Assembly (NCBI GenBank): GCA_964017155.1
Contig: OZ024862.1
Span: 42,434,307 to 42,498,306 of the forward strand
Direction of reading: 5' to 3'
Source of the DNA: Oasisia sp. SBJ-2009
Taxonomy: Eukaryota > Annelida > Polychaeta > Sabellida > Siboglinidae
Length of the DNA: 64,000 nucleotides
A model generated the notes under the pieces. That model ran no database searches, was not told the origin of the DNA, and was given only the letters and a program-made list of their open reading frames with translations. The translations under genes were made by a program, and so were the position numbers. Shown one piece after another: positions 13,663-34,300 of the stretch; the stretch's first letter is position 1; each line of letters starts with the position of its first letter.

Positions 13663-16600
13663 ATGGCTACTCTGACGTGGGAATGCTTTCAGAGATACCG
13701 GTAAGTTGGAAGAACAGGAGAATGTCAGTGTGTCGCAGCAGTAGTTGAATAATCTGCATTGTAAGTCAGCCTCTCTTGTCTCTGAATGTTGTCAGTTTTG
13801 GTGCTGTAGTTGCAATAGTTTCTGAATGCGTGTGTTGATGAAGGAAATTTGAAAATCCAAGGGCTGTGTTGTGCAAACTGGTATTTTCTGTGTACCCAGT
13901 TGCGGGTATAAATGAGGTGAACGGTAGAATTGACTGACATCAGAATGTTGCTGTCATGACGCGTGTGTTGAGTGAGGGTTTGTCTACACCTGGTTGTACA
14001 TTCACCTGTGTGAAGGTTCTGCTTCCTTTGGTACACAACTACACATGCCAGGGAGACACAAGCCTCTTCTGAAAGATTCAGGCAACACGGGGTGACCAAA
14101 GTAGCCTAATGCAAACTGTGATGTGCTTGATTGACAGCATGTCGGTCAAACCACATAATTATTGTACACACCTATTTTCTGTGACATCATTGATCTGATG
14201 TATAATATTCGTGAGGGTGTATCTTTGTTGGTTTATCTTCATTTATTGGTGATTTAATACTTTGAGAACATGGGAAGAATTATAAGATTGTATGTAAATA
14301 TTCAACAAATAATGTAGTCACCAGAGAAACTGATGTTATTGCAATCACATAATTTATTTGCGTACAATGTGATTTAGACAGTAATAGTAACACTTTGATA
14401 GTGCCTATATCCTTGAACATTCAATCTCAGAAGCGCAAACAACAAAATCATTATACATAATCATAAATCGGGACAAGAAAGAATTGTCATTGGATCATAA
14501 TAGGCAAAATAACAATTATTATTAAGTCTTTGGTATTACTATCTAACTTAGCATTTGTTATGTAAGACACATTTTAACTCAATTTGATAATGGTGATGAA
14601 TTGGTATTGCTCGTGTTGTTTTGACATTTGTATCATGTGAAGTTGCAAGGAAAAATATCTGATCTGGCCTTTGAATATTTCTGAATGAATGATATGAGTT
14701 GCTTTGGAAACAGACGGCCAATGGTAGAGAGGTAGAGAGGGACAGCATGCAGCTGATTGCACCTGTGTGGCCTGTGAGATCTCAGTCCCTGGGGCACAGG
14801 AAACATCTAAATAGTTCTGTTGAAACTGTTGAAAAGACCTGTGAGCTTTCTCAGCCTCCTCTCAAATGTATATATTTGCTACATTCTTGACTCCGCAGCA
14901 TGAGTGTACTTGGTGCAGCAACAGTTAATAATTTACCAGTGTTTTACTAGTGATTGGCTTGGTATTTCAATTTATAATTTATGATGGATTTGCCATGACA
15001 AAGAGTTGTAGTGTCAGTTGTAATTTGTACCAACGTCTGTAAGTTATTAGTATTTCAGTGTGAGTAAATGGTTGAAATGTTGTTGAAAGTGGTTGCCAGA
15101 TTGTCAGAAAGTGGATGAACACTGATAGGCAGCTGAAATATGGTTGTTGAACAATATGTTCCATATGGTTGATAGATGGTTGTCATGTTTTGATAGATGG
15201 CTGAAAAGTGATTGACAGATAGTTGAACAATTATTGATAGATGGGTGAATAGTGATTAACAGGGGGCTGAAACGTGGTTGATAGATGGCTGAAAAATATA
15301 TGATAAACATTTGAAAATTAGCATAAAAAGATACATGGTAGAAACTTAGTCAAAACAGATTTTAAATGGTAAAAATATTTTTACAATTGATGTTTTTTAA
15401 ACCACTTTTTAAATTTTGTATGTGTGTATGTAATCACCTTCCCTCCTTGGTTTGCATATATAATTATATATAAGGTCAGACAACATGTTCCACTGCGTGA
15501 CTGTGGTGTGGGGTTTGCACAGATGGCCCCAGAACTGAAGACAGACGGTCCAGGTAGTTGGTGGTGTGGTCTAAGCTGATGCTGATGTTGCCTGTTGTTT
15601 GTTGCAGTGATGAACAACTCAAGAAGAGTGACCCAGCAGTGGACACCACCAGAGACCAGTTGAAGCACGCTCCGTGGTTCCAGGCCGGCATTGCCAGGTA
15701 TGTCACTTTCATACTTCTGTCGAAGGGATCATCTCAAATTAGTGAATTTCATTGCTACATGAACTTGGTGTCATACAGTGTTGTTCATTGCAGCAGTCAT
15801 GTATGTAGGAGGAGCGTCATGCTGTGGCCGTTTTGAAAATGTATTTGTCTTATTTTAGCTGCTACGTTTTATGTTTTACTTTAGAAATAGTTTAGCATGG
15901 AAAATACATTTTAGAAAATAAAATACTGGATAGTTATGATTACCTCAGTCTTTCTTTTCAAGACCCTGGATATGCTAGTTTATGCTGTATTTTGTAGTGT
16001 GTTTAAAGACATTGTTTTCTATTTTTGTGTATTTTACTTTTTAAAAAGCTTAATCTGCCATATAAAAGTAAATAGTGAATAATGCATTGGCTTTGGTGAC
16101 ATGTCACTGTCATTACGTGTCGGTCACTGTCCGTGGTGACTTGTTCCACTGACAGACGTCTTTGCCATGGCCACCAAAAATAGCCCAAGAAAGTCATCCA
16201 TACCTTGGGACTCTAACATGAATGACTGTCCTAGCCTGTGGAACATGTGTCCATTACATGGTGAGCCTGAGAAACCATTGTCCTGCGTCTGAATTGACCA
16301 CTTGAGACAGCAGACACAAAGACATCAGCCTAGGTGGTCTGGTCGCTCAGTGTCACGCCTCGTCACATCAATCTCTATTTGTGTCATCCCTCAGCCATTG
16401 CTGTCTGTCACTGGTGTTGCAGTTGTACTGTCCCTTGCAGTGTAACAGGTGGCCATGGTACGGTGTGTCTGTACATGTATCACAATACAGACACACCGTA
16501 CCATTGTAAATGTAATCAAACGGTACCCCAGAATTTGGGAAGCCCAGGTTTTTTTACATGCAAGGGCAGACCACCCAGCCCTTTACCATTCAGTTTTTCC

Positions 16601-19600
16601 TGCAACCCTTAGACAGTGGAATAGGCTCCTGACAAGTCTATCAGCCACCACATGCCCAGAGGCTTTCAGGGCTGGCCTTCGTGCCTTAACATCTTCTTTG
16701 ATTTCTTCATAAGACTATGTACATCATAATAATATATATTTTAAATCACCAGAGGTAACTTTATTATTTTTATATTAACTGTTTTAAGGGAGCTTACACC
16801 CCCCCCCAAGTGCACAAGCTTCGATTGGACTTTTAACACCCTAAAAAGGGCCCAGTCCAGTATATGGAAGAAGAAGAAGAAATGTAGAACATTCGAACCT
16901 TCTTTTACAGACATCTCACATTTAAGGACGCAATTTAGTTTTCTTGTCAAATATAGGAAATTAATCTCATGATACGATCAGTTCGTTACTCATAGTTAGT
17001 TTTGACCAGTCAGTCAGCCAGCCAGCCAATTATTAATAACCATATTGATAATTTTAAAAATAGCTAACCGTCGGTGGTAGAAACATATACAAATGAAACT
17101 AAAAAGTTCAGTTTATAAGATAGCAACTGCTACTTAAGATCCTTAGCTTTTATATTCTACTATCTATATTTACAACAAACCTAAAATGCTGCAAAGCAGC
17201 CGACTTGAATGAAGCCAGCATCTTTTTAATATCACATACGTTCAGGCTGTTTACTAACTTATGGTCTCTACCAAGATTGGCTAAATACTGAGTAACTGTA
17301 AGTCATTGAAGTTAGATGAAAGATGCATTTGTAAACATCAATGAGCTCAGTAATGTTCCTCTGTCAAATGACAAACTTTGCTGATCATAATTTACTGCCA
17401 GTGACTGGAAAGATTAAGGGACTAATTTGCTGTTTCTTTAGTACAAATAAGTATAAAACACAGTGGAATTTACATCGCAACTGCTTAGGCGATGTATCTA
17501 ACTATCTACACAACACTCCATGGAATGGAGCAGTTAGTTGTTCCTGACACAGCAGCTGTTGCTTGTAGCTGGTTGATGCTGTCACACATTGCTAAGTGCT
17601 AATGAATGTCAAAAGGTTGATCTGTGACTGTGAGTGTTCACAACACGTGAACATTTCGGGGTGTGTGAAGTTTGTTTTTAACAAGATCCACCAGTCAAAG
17701 GAGCAAGTTCCAGGACACGTAGTTTAGATTTGACAACACAGTTGTGTAGAGGTAGCATTATCTCATATTGAACTTGTGTAGTTTTGTTTGTATATCTGTC
17801 ATGCATTAGAGATATTTTCCAAATTGTTATTGGACGTTTCTGAATGAACAGTGTTTGGTAATATCAACTTACAAAGACATTTGCAGAAATACATAGCAAT
17901 GTATGCAAACACACCCAAAAACAGCATATCGTGTTTCCTGTTTAATTTAAAAAAAGGAGAGTAGCATATTTAATCCATCTTGTGTAGAATTCAATTATCC
18001 TTCAGTTATGCACAACTGGCTTGCTACAACTAGGTGCGCCCATATATTGGTGGTTTTGTTTTGCAGGACTGCTCACAAAACATTTATCTTTGGACACATT
18101 TCATTTGGATTCATTCATCTCCCTGACATCCTATTATAGAGTCTGTCACTGGCATCCAACAAGGTGACACTCTGTCTGCCGGAGCTATACTTAGCCTGAA
18201 CAAACTCTGGTTCTGAAAATGTGTAAATTAATCACAGTTTTTATGAGTCCAATGCAACTTGTATTACGCAATTCAGAAGAAGAAAAACGCTGGTGATTAA
18301 AACCTACCGCTGCCACTAGGCTTGAGTGGTCTCAGAGCTGATCAGCTGAAGTGACAGTGCACCTTTAACTCTGTGCTTTCTGATCAAGTCCATGTGGTTT
18401 TATACCGAAGCAAACATGACCAACAAACAACTTCTGATTATCTGTTTTTGCAACTTTGTGAACTCAATGCTACTGGCAGGAGCAAATAGCATAGCTAGGC
18501 CACCTCTTTTTGCTGTGTCACAAGTTTGCTAGGAACACAAACTATATTTTCGTGACAGTTAACAATAAAGATAATCACTACAATCTGGTCACCTTGCTAT
18601 AAAGGCCACTGTGGGTGGTCTTAAGGGTGAGAACTATAGTGATGTTGTACACGTATGTTGACTTGAGCATTATACTCAGTCGAGAGAACCCGGGTTCAGA
18701 TCCTCTGCTTACGTTTTGAGCAAGTTGCTCCAGTACATTCAGCGGTATGAATTCATACCTGGTTATAAACTGTGGTGGATATTTGTGTATAAAGTCTTTG
18801 TGTATTAATTGCAGCATGGCCAGTTTTGTGATATAAGAACTTATCTTTAAACTGACTGTCTGATTGACAGACTGATTGATTGACAGACTGATTGATTGAC
18901 AGACTGATTGATTGACAGACTGATCGCGTGACAGACTGATCGCGTGACAGACTGATTGAGTGACAGACTGATCGTGTGACGGACTGATCGAGTGACAGAC
19001 TGATCGAGTGACAGACTGATCGCGTGACAGACTGATCGAGTGACAGACTGATCGAGTGACAGACTGATAGCATGACAGACTGATCGAGTGACAGACTGAT
19101 CGCGTGACAGACTGATCGCGTGACAGACTGATCGCGTGACAGACTGATCGAGTGACAGACTGATCGAGTGACAGACTGATCGCGTGACAGACTGATCGAG
19201 TGACGGACTGATCGAGTGACGGACTGATCGAGTGACGGACTGATCGAGTGACGGACTGATCGAGTGACGGACTGATCGCGTGACGGACTGATCGAGTGAC
19301 GGACTGATCGAGTGACAGACTGATCGAGTGACATACTGATCGAGTGACATACTGATCGCGTGACAGACTGATCGAGTGACAGACTGATCGCGTGACAGAC
19401 TGATCGAGTGACAGACTGATCGAGTGACAGACCGATTGAGTGACAGACCGATTGAGTGACAGACCGATTGAGTGACAGACCGGTTGAGTGACAGACCGAT
19501 TGAGTGACGGACCGATTGAGTGACGGACCGATTGAGTGACGGACCGATTGAGTGACGGACTGGTTGAGTGATGGACTGGTTGAGTGACGGACTGATTGAG

Positions 19601-22402
19601 TGACGGACTGGTTGAGTGACAGACCGATTGAATGACGGACCGATTGAGTGACGGACCGATTGAGTGACAGACCGATTGAGTGACGGACCGATTGAGTGAC
19701 GGACCGATTGAGTGACATACCGATTGAGTGACATACTGATTGAGTGACAGACTGATTGAGTGACACTGATTGAGTGACACTGATTGATTGACAGACTGAT
19801 TCGGTGACAGACTGATTCGGTGACAGACTGATTCGGTGACAGACTGATTCGGTGACAGACTGATTCGGTGTCAGACTGATTGAGTGACAGACTGATTGAG
19901 TGACTGATTGTGTCGTAGGGAGCTGGCCCTGGAGAAGCTGAGTCAGGAGGGCATTGGGGCGTTCATCGTGCGTAGCAGCACCACCCACCCCGGCTGTTTC
20001 GCCCTCTCCGTCAAGGTGCCAAAGTTCGACAACCCCACCGGCATTTCGCACTATCTGATCACACGGACGCCGTCGGCCGGCTTCAAGGTGAAGGTCAGTT
20101 AAAACTTAATGAACTATTTAGGAGTTATCTGTTTTTGACACTATTTGGTGTTTTATAATGAAAAGAATCGATAATTATATGTGCAGTAAACAAATAAAAA
20201 CATCCATAAATTATATAACGTGCATCCATATAAAAACTAATAAATAAATCTCATAAATTTGTTTGTCACTATATGTGTTATAATTCTTTGTTGAACTATT
20301 TAGGAAACTTGAATTTCCCCCAAAAAAAACACGAACAGTCACATATTTCACTATTTATTTTTATTTCACTACTTTCGGAAGATGTTTGATATCTTAAAGA
20401 AATACCACAATTTGAAATCTGTAAATCAGACAAAGCAAAGCAAAATTTGCCTAATTTTATCCATTATTCAAACACAATGTCGTAACGTGGTAAATTTGGT
20501 TGTCAGGAACATTGAGGGCTCTGGAGAGCTACAACATATCTGGTTTGAAGACGGTTTATTTCATTGTTCCCTTACAATGACCACTGACTAGACTACTGCA
20601 GTCTTGTCCAGTCCTGCACCTGTGGTCAGTGGCAATAATTAGACCACCTGACCACAGATTACCCAGGCCAGCTTGGGACAGATGTGATCAGTGCCAATAA
20701 TTATGCCTTCTAGAAGAAGGTCAACCAGGGACAATTGCACAGAGTTCTGTGTCAGTTGTGAGAGGGACACGGCCTAGGCCAGGTTTTAGGTCAGACATAA
20801 TTGGTGGCGCATCCGTAATCATGACCGAGTTTAACTGACTAAATAGAATATTTTAACTGAAACAAAATGCAGAATATGTACAAGTCTTAAGTTGCGTCTT
20901 GCGTTTTCTAGTTTTTTTATTGGAATTACAAATGACAAGAAATTATCTTTAAAATGATTTCATCCAATTTGTATAGTTTGGTAAAGGGGAACTGCAGATT
21001 GTTGAGTGATATTCATCTGTAAGCAGATCACACAAGATGTTCATTAAATAAAATTAATAGAATTACTGGTGCTAAGATGTGTGATATTTTTTTTAAATAT
21101 TATATATGGGTGTGCCATGGAAAATACCTTACAGTTATCATGATATTAGTCTTAACACAATTTAAATCAAATCACTATGCTGCACATACATAAATGTTGT
21201 GTGCCAGTTTATTTCTCAGACCAGTCCAGGAATTGGATTTCCATTTGGTACCAAAGATCCTCAAACAATTCACAAACTCACAGCTCATAAGTAGATGGCA
21301 GATGCAGTGCGTAACATGTACACTGAGTGGGGAGATGTTTTAGAATTTTTTTTATATTAATATACTCATAGTGTTTCTACCAATCAGTTGATTGCAAATG
21401 TATGAATATTACATGTACACTATACCTGCAAAAACACATTACAAGATTATTGCGATTAAAAAACTTTATTATGTGAAAGAGAAATTGCAAATATAATCAA
21501 CAGAGACCTAGTATTATGTGATGAAAAATACAAAAACGTCTCTCCTGACCATACATGTTTTTAGGGAATTAAGAAACCTGTCACGTGAACCATTGGTGGT
21601 GGCATTGCTATTTATGGTCAAGTGTTGTATTCTAATTTCTGTGCTTGTGAAAATGTGCGAAACACCACATTTCAGATATATTAATACATTAACAGTTTAA
21701 GATTTCTCGACACTTTGAGCACATACATTGTGATCAAAATGGCATTTTAGGATTTTTGGTTTATTTGTACACTGCACAATTTGGGTTCTAATTCCGTGGT
21801 AGACATTGTACAACATTCGGTTGTTTATCACCAAGATGTTTATCACAATTGTTTGTTGTTTTTACCAATTCCTGGTGATGTGTTATCACTGTTACTTGGT
21901 ATCACCACTCCCTAGTGACATGTCACCACTATTACTTGTTGTCACCACTCCATGGTAACATGTCATTACTATTACTTGTTGTCACCACTTACTGGTGACG
22001 CGTCACCACCATTACTTGTTGTTGTCACCACTCCCTGATGACGTGTCACCATTACAAGTTTGTTGTCACCACTCCCTGATGACATATCACCACCATTACT
22101 TGTTGTCACCACTCCCTGGTGACATATCACCACCATTACTTGGTGCTGTCACCACTCTGATGACACGTCACCCCGACACTGACACATGTTTATGTTGACA
22201 GGGTCTGGAGAAGGAGTGGCAGACGTTGACGGCGCTGGTGACACACCACACCGTCATGCAGGAGATGCTCCCATGCACCCTGCGTCTTCCCCGCAACTCC
22301 CGCAATCCCTCCTTCCGGGACTCGGACAGGGATGAGGAGGAAGAAGACTACAGGAAGGTCTGCTCCTCCACCGGCAAGAACCTCCCAGACCTCCAGGCGT
22401 GA
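13663..22402 (+). CDS. Small stand-alone SH2-domain adaptor-like protein
   Basis: Four exons fit: 13663-13700, 15608-15697, 19919-20093 and 22202-22402, all with AG/GT borders and consistent phase, giving 167 aa. The SH2 domain spans roughly residues 34-140. It opens with PWFQAGIARELALEKL, has the phosphotyrosine-binding beta-B arginine in GAFIVR (Arg61), a beta-D GISHYLI segment, and ends in LVTHHTVMQEMLPCTL. The sequence resembles tensin-class and insect EGFR-adaptor-protein SH2 domains. That subfamily assignment is from memory. The tail is acidic (DEEEED) and the stop is TGA at 22400. There is no kinase, phosphatase or PTB part, so it probably acts as a phosphotyrosine-binding adaptor. Exons 2-4 are firm; the 13-residue first exon is inferred from its start codon, donor GTAAGT and phase. 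Introns 2 and 3 end in minisatellites. Confidence 0.85.
15055..15310 (+). repeat. Degenerate tandem repeat in SH2 intron 1
   Basis: Imperfect, roughly 20-25 bp units built around TTGATAGATGGCTGAAA. It ends about 300 bp before the exon 2 acceptor. Old and diverged compared with the arrays further right. Confidence 0.6.
16449..16880 (+). mobile_element. LINE 3' end remnant
   Basis: The plus frame ending at 16712 encodes a segment with SVFPATLRQWNRLL and CPEAFRAGL, resembling the extreme C-terminus of non-LTR retrotransposon reverse transcriptases (the FFPRTIPEWNSLP-type block). It is followed by a short 3'UTR-like part ending in a (GAA)n tail near 16880. A 5'-truncated insertion in SH2 intron 2. 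Confidence 0.6.
18655..18815 (+). mobile_element. Partial SINE family B copy
   Basis: Opposite orientation to the other family B copies. The GGTTCAGATCC box is near 18692, followed by diverged body sequence that runs into the 16-bp minisatellite. Truncated. Confidence 0.6.
18850..19910. repeat. 16-bp minisatellite ending at SH2 exon 3
   Basis: About 65 copies of a unit like TGACAGACTGATCGAG, with blocks of variants (CGCG, CGAG, ATTGAG, GACGG) that suggest higher-order amplification. The array stops 8 bp before the exon 3 acceptor AG at 19917-19918. It has no stop in several minus frames, producing long VTQSVCHS-type open frames of up to 432 codons. These lie wholly in the intron and are not credible genes. 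Confidence 0.97.
21868..22190 (+). repeat. Degenerate minisatellite ending at SH2 exon 4
   Basis: Roughly 40-bp units around TTGTTGTCACCACTCCCTGG and GACATATCACCACC. The array runs to about 10 bp before the exon 4 acceptor. The exon itself contains a similar word (CTGGTGACACACCACACC at 22239-22256), so the unit may have been seeded from the exon edge. Confidence 0.8.
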
Positions 22403-24540
22403 GATTTTCGTCGGAGATTTATATTTCTGAAAATTGAGGAACTGCAACCGTTTGACAATAGCAAATGTCCGAGTTATTTTTTATTGGCGATGGATATATC
22501 TGATTTATGAAACCCAAGCGACCTTTTGACCCCTGCGAATATCCCCGAACTACTTCACCAAGATGGATGTCATCTGCGAAGTCACTTTGTTTTTACTTGC
22601 ACAGATTTGATTGGTGCTGATTTTATTGTTAAATTTAAACATGGATATGTGCCACCTGTTGGTTTGCTCTGAGAAGTACTAATTAGCGGTCATCGTCAGT
22701 GAAATGTAGACTAATTAGCAATGACCACTGGTGAAACTGGTGTTGTCTTGCAGACTTTTCTTACTGCAGAAACTGTGAATACTCACCAAGGTATGCAGTA
22801 GAACAATGCTCGCACTCAAGAAAAATGTGTTTAACTTGTGTAAGTGTAATGACGGCCAATAGGCATCAGAACACGAGTACTCAGATGTCCTTGACGTACA
22901 AAGAAACATCCCTGTCACGTGCAAGTTCGGCAAGATTGGGAAACAGGAACGTGTTCCATAGGTGGGAGTGTTTGCTGTGATCACGGAAGAGACTCGTCTC
23001 TTCAGAACATTGAGATGAGAGACAGTGTGGACTGCTTCATCTGCATGTAAAGGAACAATGTCATCTGTGTAGAGCTGAGACAAATGGTCTTGTCAAACAA
23101 GACCCGCACAGAGAGGAACCTGGCAGTGTATATAGGAAAGGAACGCGTGTTGTGGAACATGTATGTACGTGTTGGGCAGAACATTGCACGCCAGACACGT
23201 ATCGGAATACCGGCTGTATATATATAGGTAAAGAGGTATACTTTGGAGCAGGACATTTTCCCAGAATGCATCTTCCATGCATTTCCTGTTTGCTGACAAA
23301 TGTCATCTATGCAAATAGGAATGCCTGCGCATGTGTGTGTGGTCATACATGTTCATGCTATGTCACAAAGATTTCTACAAATGTGGGAATATGACTTGCA
23401 CATAATCAACAGCGTATTGGAAGTCAGTGTAAATAGTTGTTGACGTTTGATGAGAAGTGTTGCCTGTCTGGATTGTCTTGGCAGAGAGTCCCTGGTTCCA
23501 CTTGGGCATCCGAAACACCAATATTGGTGTTTACAAAATTAGTGGATTATATCAAAGTTTGTATGTCCAGTGTGCATACAAATGAGTTTTTGTTATTTTG
23601 AGAGCAATTACAGTATTTTTTACAGCTTATTTTTATCACCACACCAACCACTCTGGTTTTACTTTTCTACAGCTGGGACTAGATTTTATGTTGATCTGAA
23701 ATACGTTGTTTTATGACTTGTTGCTCTGTTTCTCTCTCAGATGTCCCAGTGATTGAAGCCTTCTTGTTCTAGTCACTTGGTGACATGAATGTTTTTATGA
23801 AGCTCAGTGACACTGCTGACATTGTTGTCAACTTTGGTGACACCAACATGACATTGGTGACACTGGTGACACCAACATGACATGGACAACACCAATGAAA
23901 CACTTCCAAAGTGTCTAGCGTGAAGCTTCTGAAGTGATACTTGCATAATGTTGTTGTCGACGTAATAACGTTACAACCAAATTTCTACTACTGATGCGAC
24001 AATCGAATGGTATTGCCAAAGTTACGTGAATATTCACTGCTGAAATTGTTCTTCCAAATGATGTTGTCAACGTTACAGCCACATCTTTGCTGCTGAGATT
24101 ATAATTGTAGAATGATAATCAATGTCAGTTTAGCAACCGAATTAACAACATTGATGTAACAACTGCAGAATTGTGTTACCCTGGGAGCATTTGCGTTCCC
24201 ACTGCTTAAATTAAACTTATCGAATTGTGCTGCCAAGATAAGAACTAAATTTCCAATACTCATTGTCAAATTGAGTTGTTAGTGCAGAAACAGATTTTCC
24301 ACTGTTGAAATGACAATTGTATTATGATAATCGCCAAAGTAAAAGTTAAATTCCATTACTAATGTAACAGCTGCAGAATTATGTTGCCAATATAGCAACT
24401 GAATTCTCATGGTTTAATTGGGTTTTGTAGATTGACAGTGCCAAGGTTGCTGGCAAGTTGTGTATCATGACTTGCAGTTGAACTGAATGTCACCATCTGC
24501 ATTGAACTGTGACTAACATACAGTATATTATGTGAATAAA
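22403..24540 (+). other. Probable 3'UTR of the SH2 gene
   Basis: No gene seen. An AATAAA at 24535-24540 is the first strong polyadenylation signal after the stop. Within lie weakly repetitive stretches with GGTGACACCAACATGACA (23840-23885) and diverged GTTGTCAACGT-like words (23950-24450). UTR extent is inferred from the signal alone. Confidence 0.4.
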
Positions 24541-26656
24541 TTCAATATCTGAAAACCATGAAGACATTGTTATTTGATTGGGTATGTTAAATTGCATTCA
24601 CCATATTGAGAAAAATTTGGAGAGCAAAACAAATAAAAATTAACACCAAACTGAGAATATTCAATTCAAATGTCAAGGCAGTTTTACTCCATGGATCGGA
24701 GACATGGCGAAGTACACAGAAGACACTAAAACGAATACAAACCTTCAACAAATGCCTGCGCAGAATATTACACCTGAAGTGGACAGACAAGGTATCCAAC
24801 ACTACACTCTGGTAAGTGACCAAGCAATTGCCCATAGAAACTGAAATCAAGAAGATAAAATGGAGGTGGATAGAACATACACTCGGGAAACCAACAGAAA
24901 CCATCACCCGTCAACCTATCACATGGAAGAGGAGACGACGTAGGCAACGAAACACCTGGCAGAGACACGGAAAAAGAAACAAAGGAGAGATATGGAGAGG
25001 ATGGCCACGGACAGAAAACGGTGGCGTTCCTTCCAATATAACATGGAAAACATCAGTGAAACACTTACAAAGTGTTTAGTGAGAAGCTTCTAAAGTGACA
25101 CTTGCCTATACTCCCAGCGAGCAAACAGGCATAAGTATGTTAAGGCATTGTTATCATGAGGATGAGACACAAACTGCTGTCTTATAGTGGCATGGGACAC
25201 AGCTGGCTGCACAGACCAACGGTCAGCCCGGTCTAATAGACTGGCTTTTGAAGGAGGAGATCTGTCATGTTTCACCAAGACAAGGAAGCTAGTCAGGCAT
25301 GGTCGCTCATAGATAATCTGAGTCAGTTACATCAGATTAGGACAAGAATTAGCAGAAGGGAGGCAGAAGAACAATGAGATGCCTGACATCACACATTAAC
25401 CACAGACTACCAACAATATACATCCTCTAAAAATCATTACTGAACCGTGTGGAATTATAAAGGCATTACTTTTCCTTAGAATGGTTGCATCTTTTATAGC
25501 TAAACATCCAAGAACCGACTTGCTCACTTACGCATGCTAACATACGTGTCATTGGTGTAACAGTTGGTTTGCATTACAGCTCTGGGCCCAAGAGCTCTAG
25601 ACACAAAGGTATCATTACTGTATTTTACTGCAAATATCTCCCTCTACTGATAAAATAAAACCGCCACTCTGGTACCTCTGTATGCTATGTCACAAGGAAG
25701 ACAGCTCTAAACTTGTGTGGGTTCGTCAGGGCCATGGCGAGACGTACGAACAACTTGCAAACTTGACAAACATTACAATAACATGAGCATGGAGAAAACA
25801 CACATGCTATTGTGGTAAATGTTTTCAAGTGAACCTCTACCACAAAATGAATGGTTGTACCATCCACCATTTTCTAGGTACTGGCACCCTATGAAAAAAC
25901 ATGCTTTCCAATGACAAGAATATGATACCACATGAAATGCATTAAATTTTAGTTTTTAATGTTGCAGAAAAAACCACTTGTGAGAAATACTCTCAAGAAT
26001 ATACATGAAAGTACACATATTCTCATTAGAGCTTATACAAAACTGACAGTTTATATACAAATTTGTGAGCAGCAGGTAAAATCAACTAGTTGATGTGTGT
26101 CATAAAATAAGTTTGGTGCAACGAGTTTCATTTTGTGGCCAAGTTTCACTACTAGCCGAATATTTTCACAGAACAACGCACGTTATCAGTCATCATCATT
26201 TTATTGCAAGAAAATGTAATATTTTCTTACCTATAGCATTTGCTGACATGTCAGTGATGAATTTCGACACAGAGACGACAAGATTTAAGAAGCTGACACC
26301 ATACAATTAGACGTGCTACTACAGTCTTTTCTTCAAGCAGTACGTCGATTATCAGCCACAAGTGCAAATACGCGTACTAAGGCAACACAACGACGCCTGC
26401 CAAGTGTAATTTAATGCAAGGTTAATTACCAGACAAAAACAAAGACAAAGTGGAAGAAGAACTAGAACTATCGTCAGCAGATTTGGCCTTCGGCGAAATA
26501 CAAGAAGCTGGAAACTACAGACAATGATTTGCACGGTGTATGTAGGTAGCCAACATCTCTAGGGTGCAGTCGCTATAACCCTCATAGTCGCCACACGCCT
26601 TCGGAGACAATGACCTCTCCATCTGGTATGCCATGCCGTCTAGAGGGTCGAGTGTT
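24541..26656. other. Convergent intergenic region and SDHB 3'UTR
   Basis: Contains the LINE fragment at 24600-25080 and otherwise no recognisable gene. SDHB's 3'UTR enters from the right. On the minus strand an AATAAA lies at 26205-26200, about 450 nt beyond the SDHB stop, and is a plausible polyadenylation signal. Confidence 0.5.
24600..25080 (+). pseudogene. LINE reverse-transcriptase C-terminal fragment with nonsense mutation
   Basis: Frame 24606-25079 encodes KLRIFNSNVKAVLLHGSETW, then LRRILHLKW and WRWIEHTLGKP, the familiar C-terminal signature of LINE endonuclease-reverse transcriptases found in many invertebrates. A TAA at 24813-24815 interrupts the frame after NTTLW, and the N-terminal two thirds are absent. 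A dead, 5'-truncated insertion in the gap between the converging genes. Confidence 0.85.
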
Positions 26657-34110
<7,454 letters not shown>

Positions 34111-34300
34111 TGTTGATGACTGACGTGCGCATGCGCAACATTAATGTTTTTGTTTTGACGAGGGCCAGCGCAGTTAGCTGACCCCCCTTGACAGACAACA
34201 CCACGTACCTGCCAAGTTCATATTAGGTGACGAGTTACGACTTGCGCTAACTAAAACGGAACAGCCACAATCGCGTCAATAACTTAAACATACCTAATTA
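34111..34300 (-). promoter_or_regulatory. SDHB promoter region
   Basis: Immediately upstream of the SDHB ATG (34110). It includes a TGACGT CRE-like word at 34121-34126 and the NRF1-type site annotated separately. The transcription start is not visible, and the 5'UTR must be very short if the NRF1 site lies upstream of it. Confidence 0.5.
34126..34137. promoter_or_regulatory. NRF1-type site TGCGCATGCGCA
   Basis: A palindromic exact match to the NRF1 consensus YGCGCAYGCGCR, 16 bp upstream of the SDHB start codon. NRF1 is an established activator of nuclear genes for respiratory-chain proteins, so the placement fits the gene. Confidence 0.8.

Noticed and set aside
18578..20051. Minus-strand open frames of 295-432 codons (VTQSVCHSIS repeats)
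   Set aside because: Translation of the 16-bp intronic minisatellite. All minus frames are open because the unit lacks stops, and the array lies inside an intron of a plus-strand gene.
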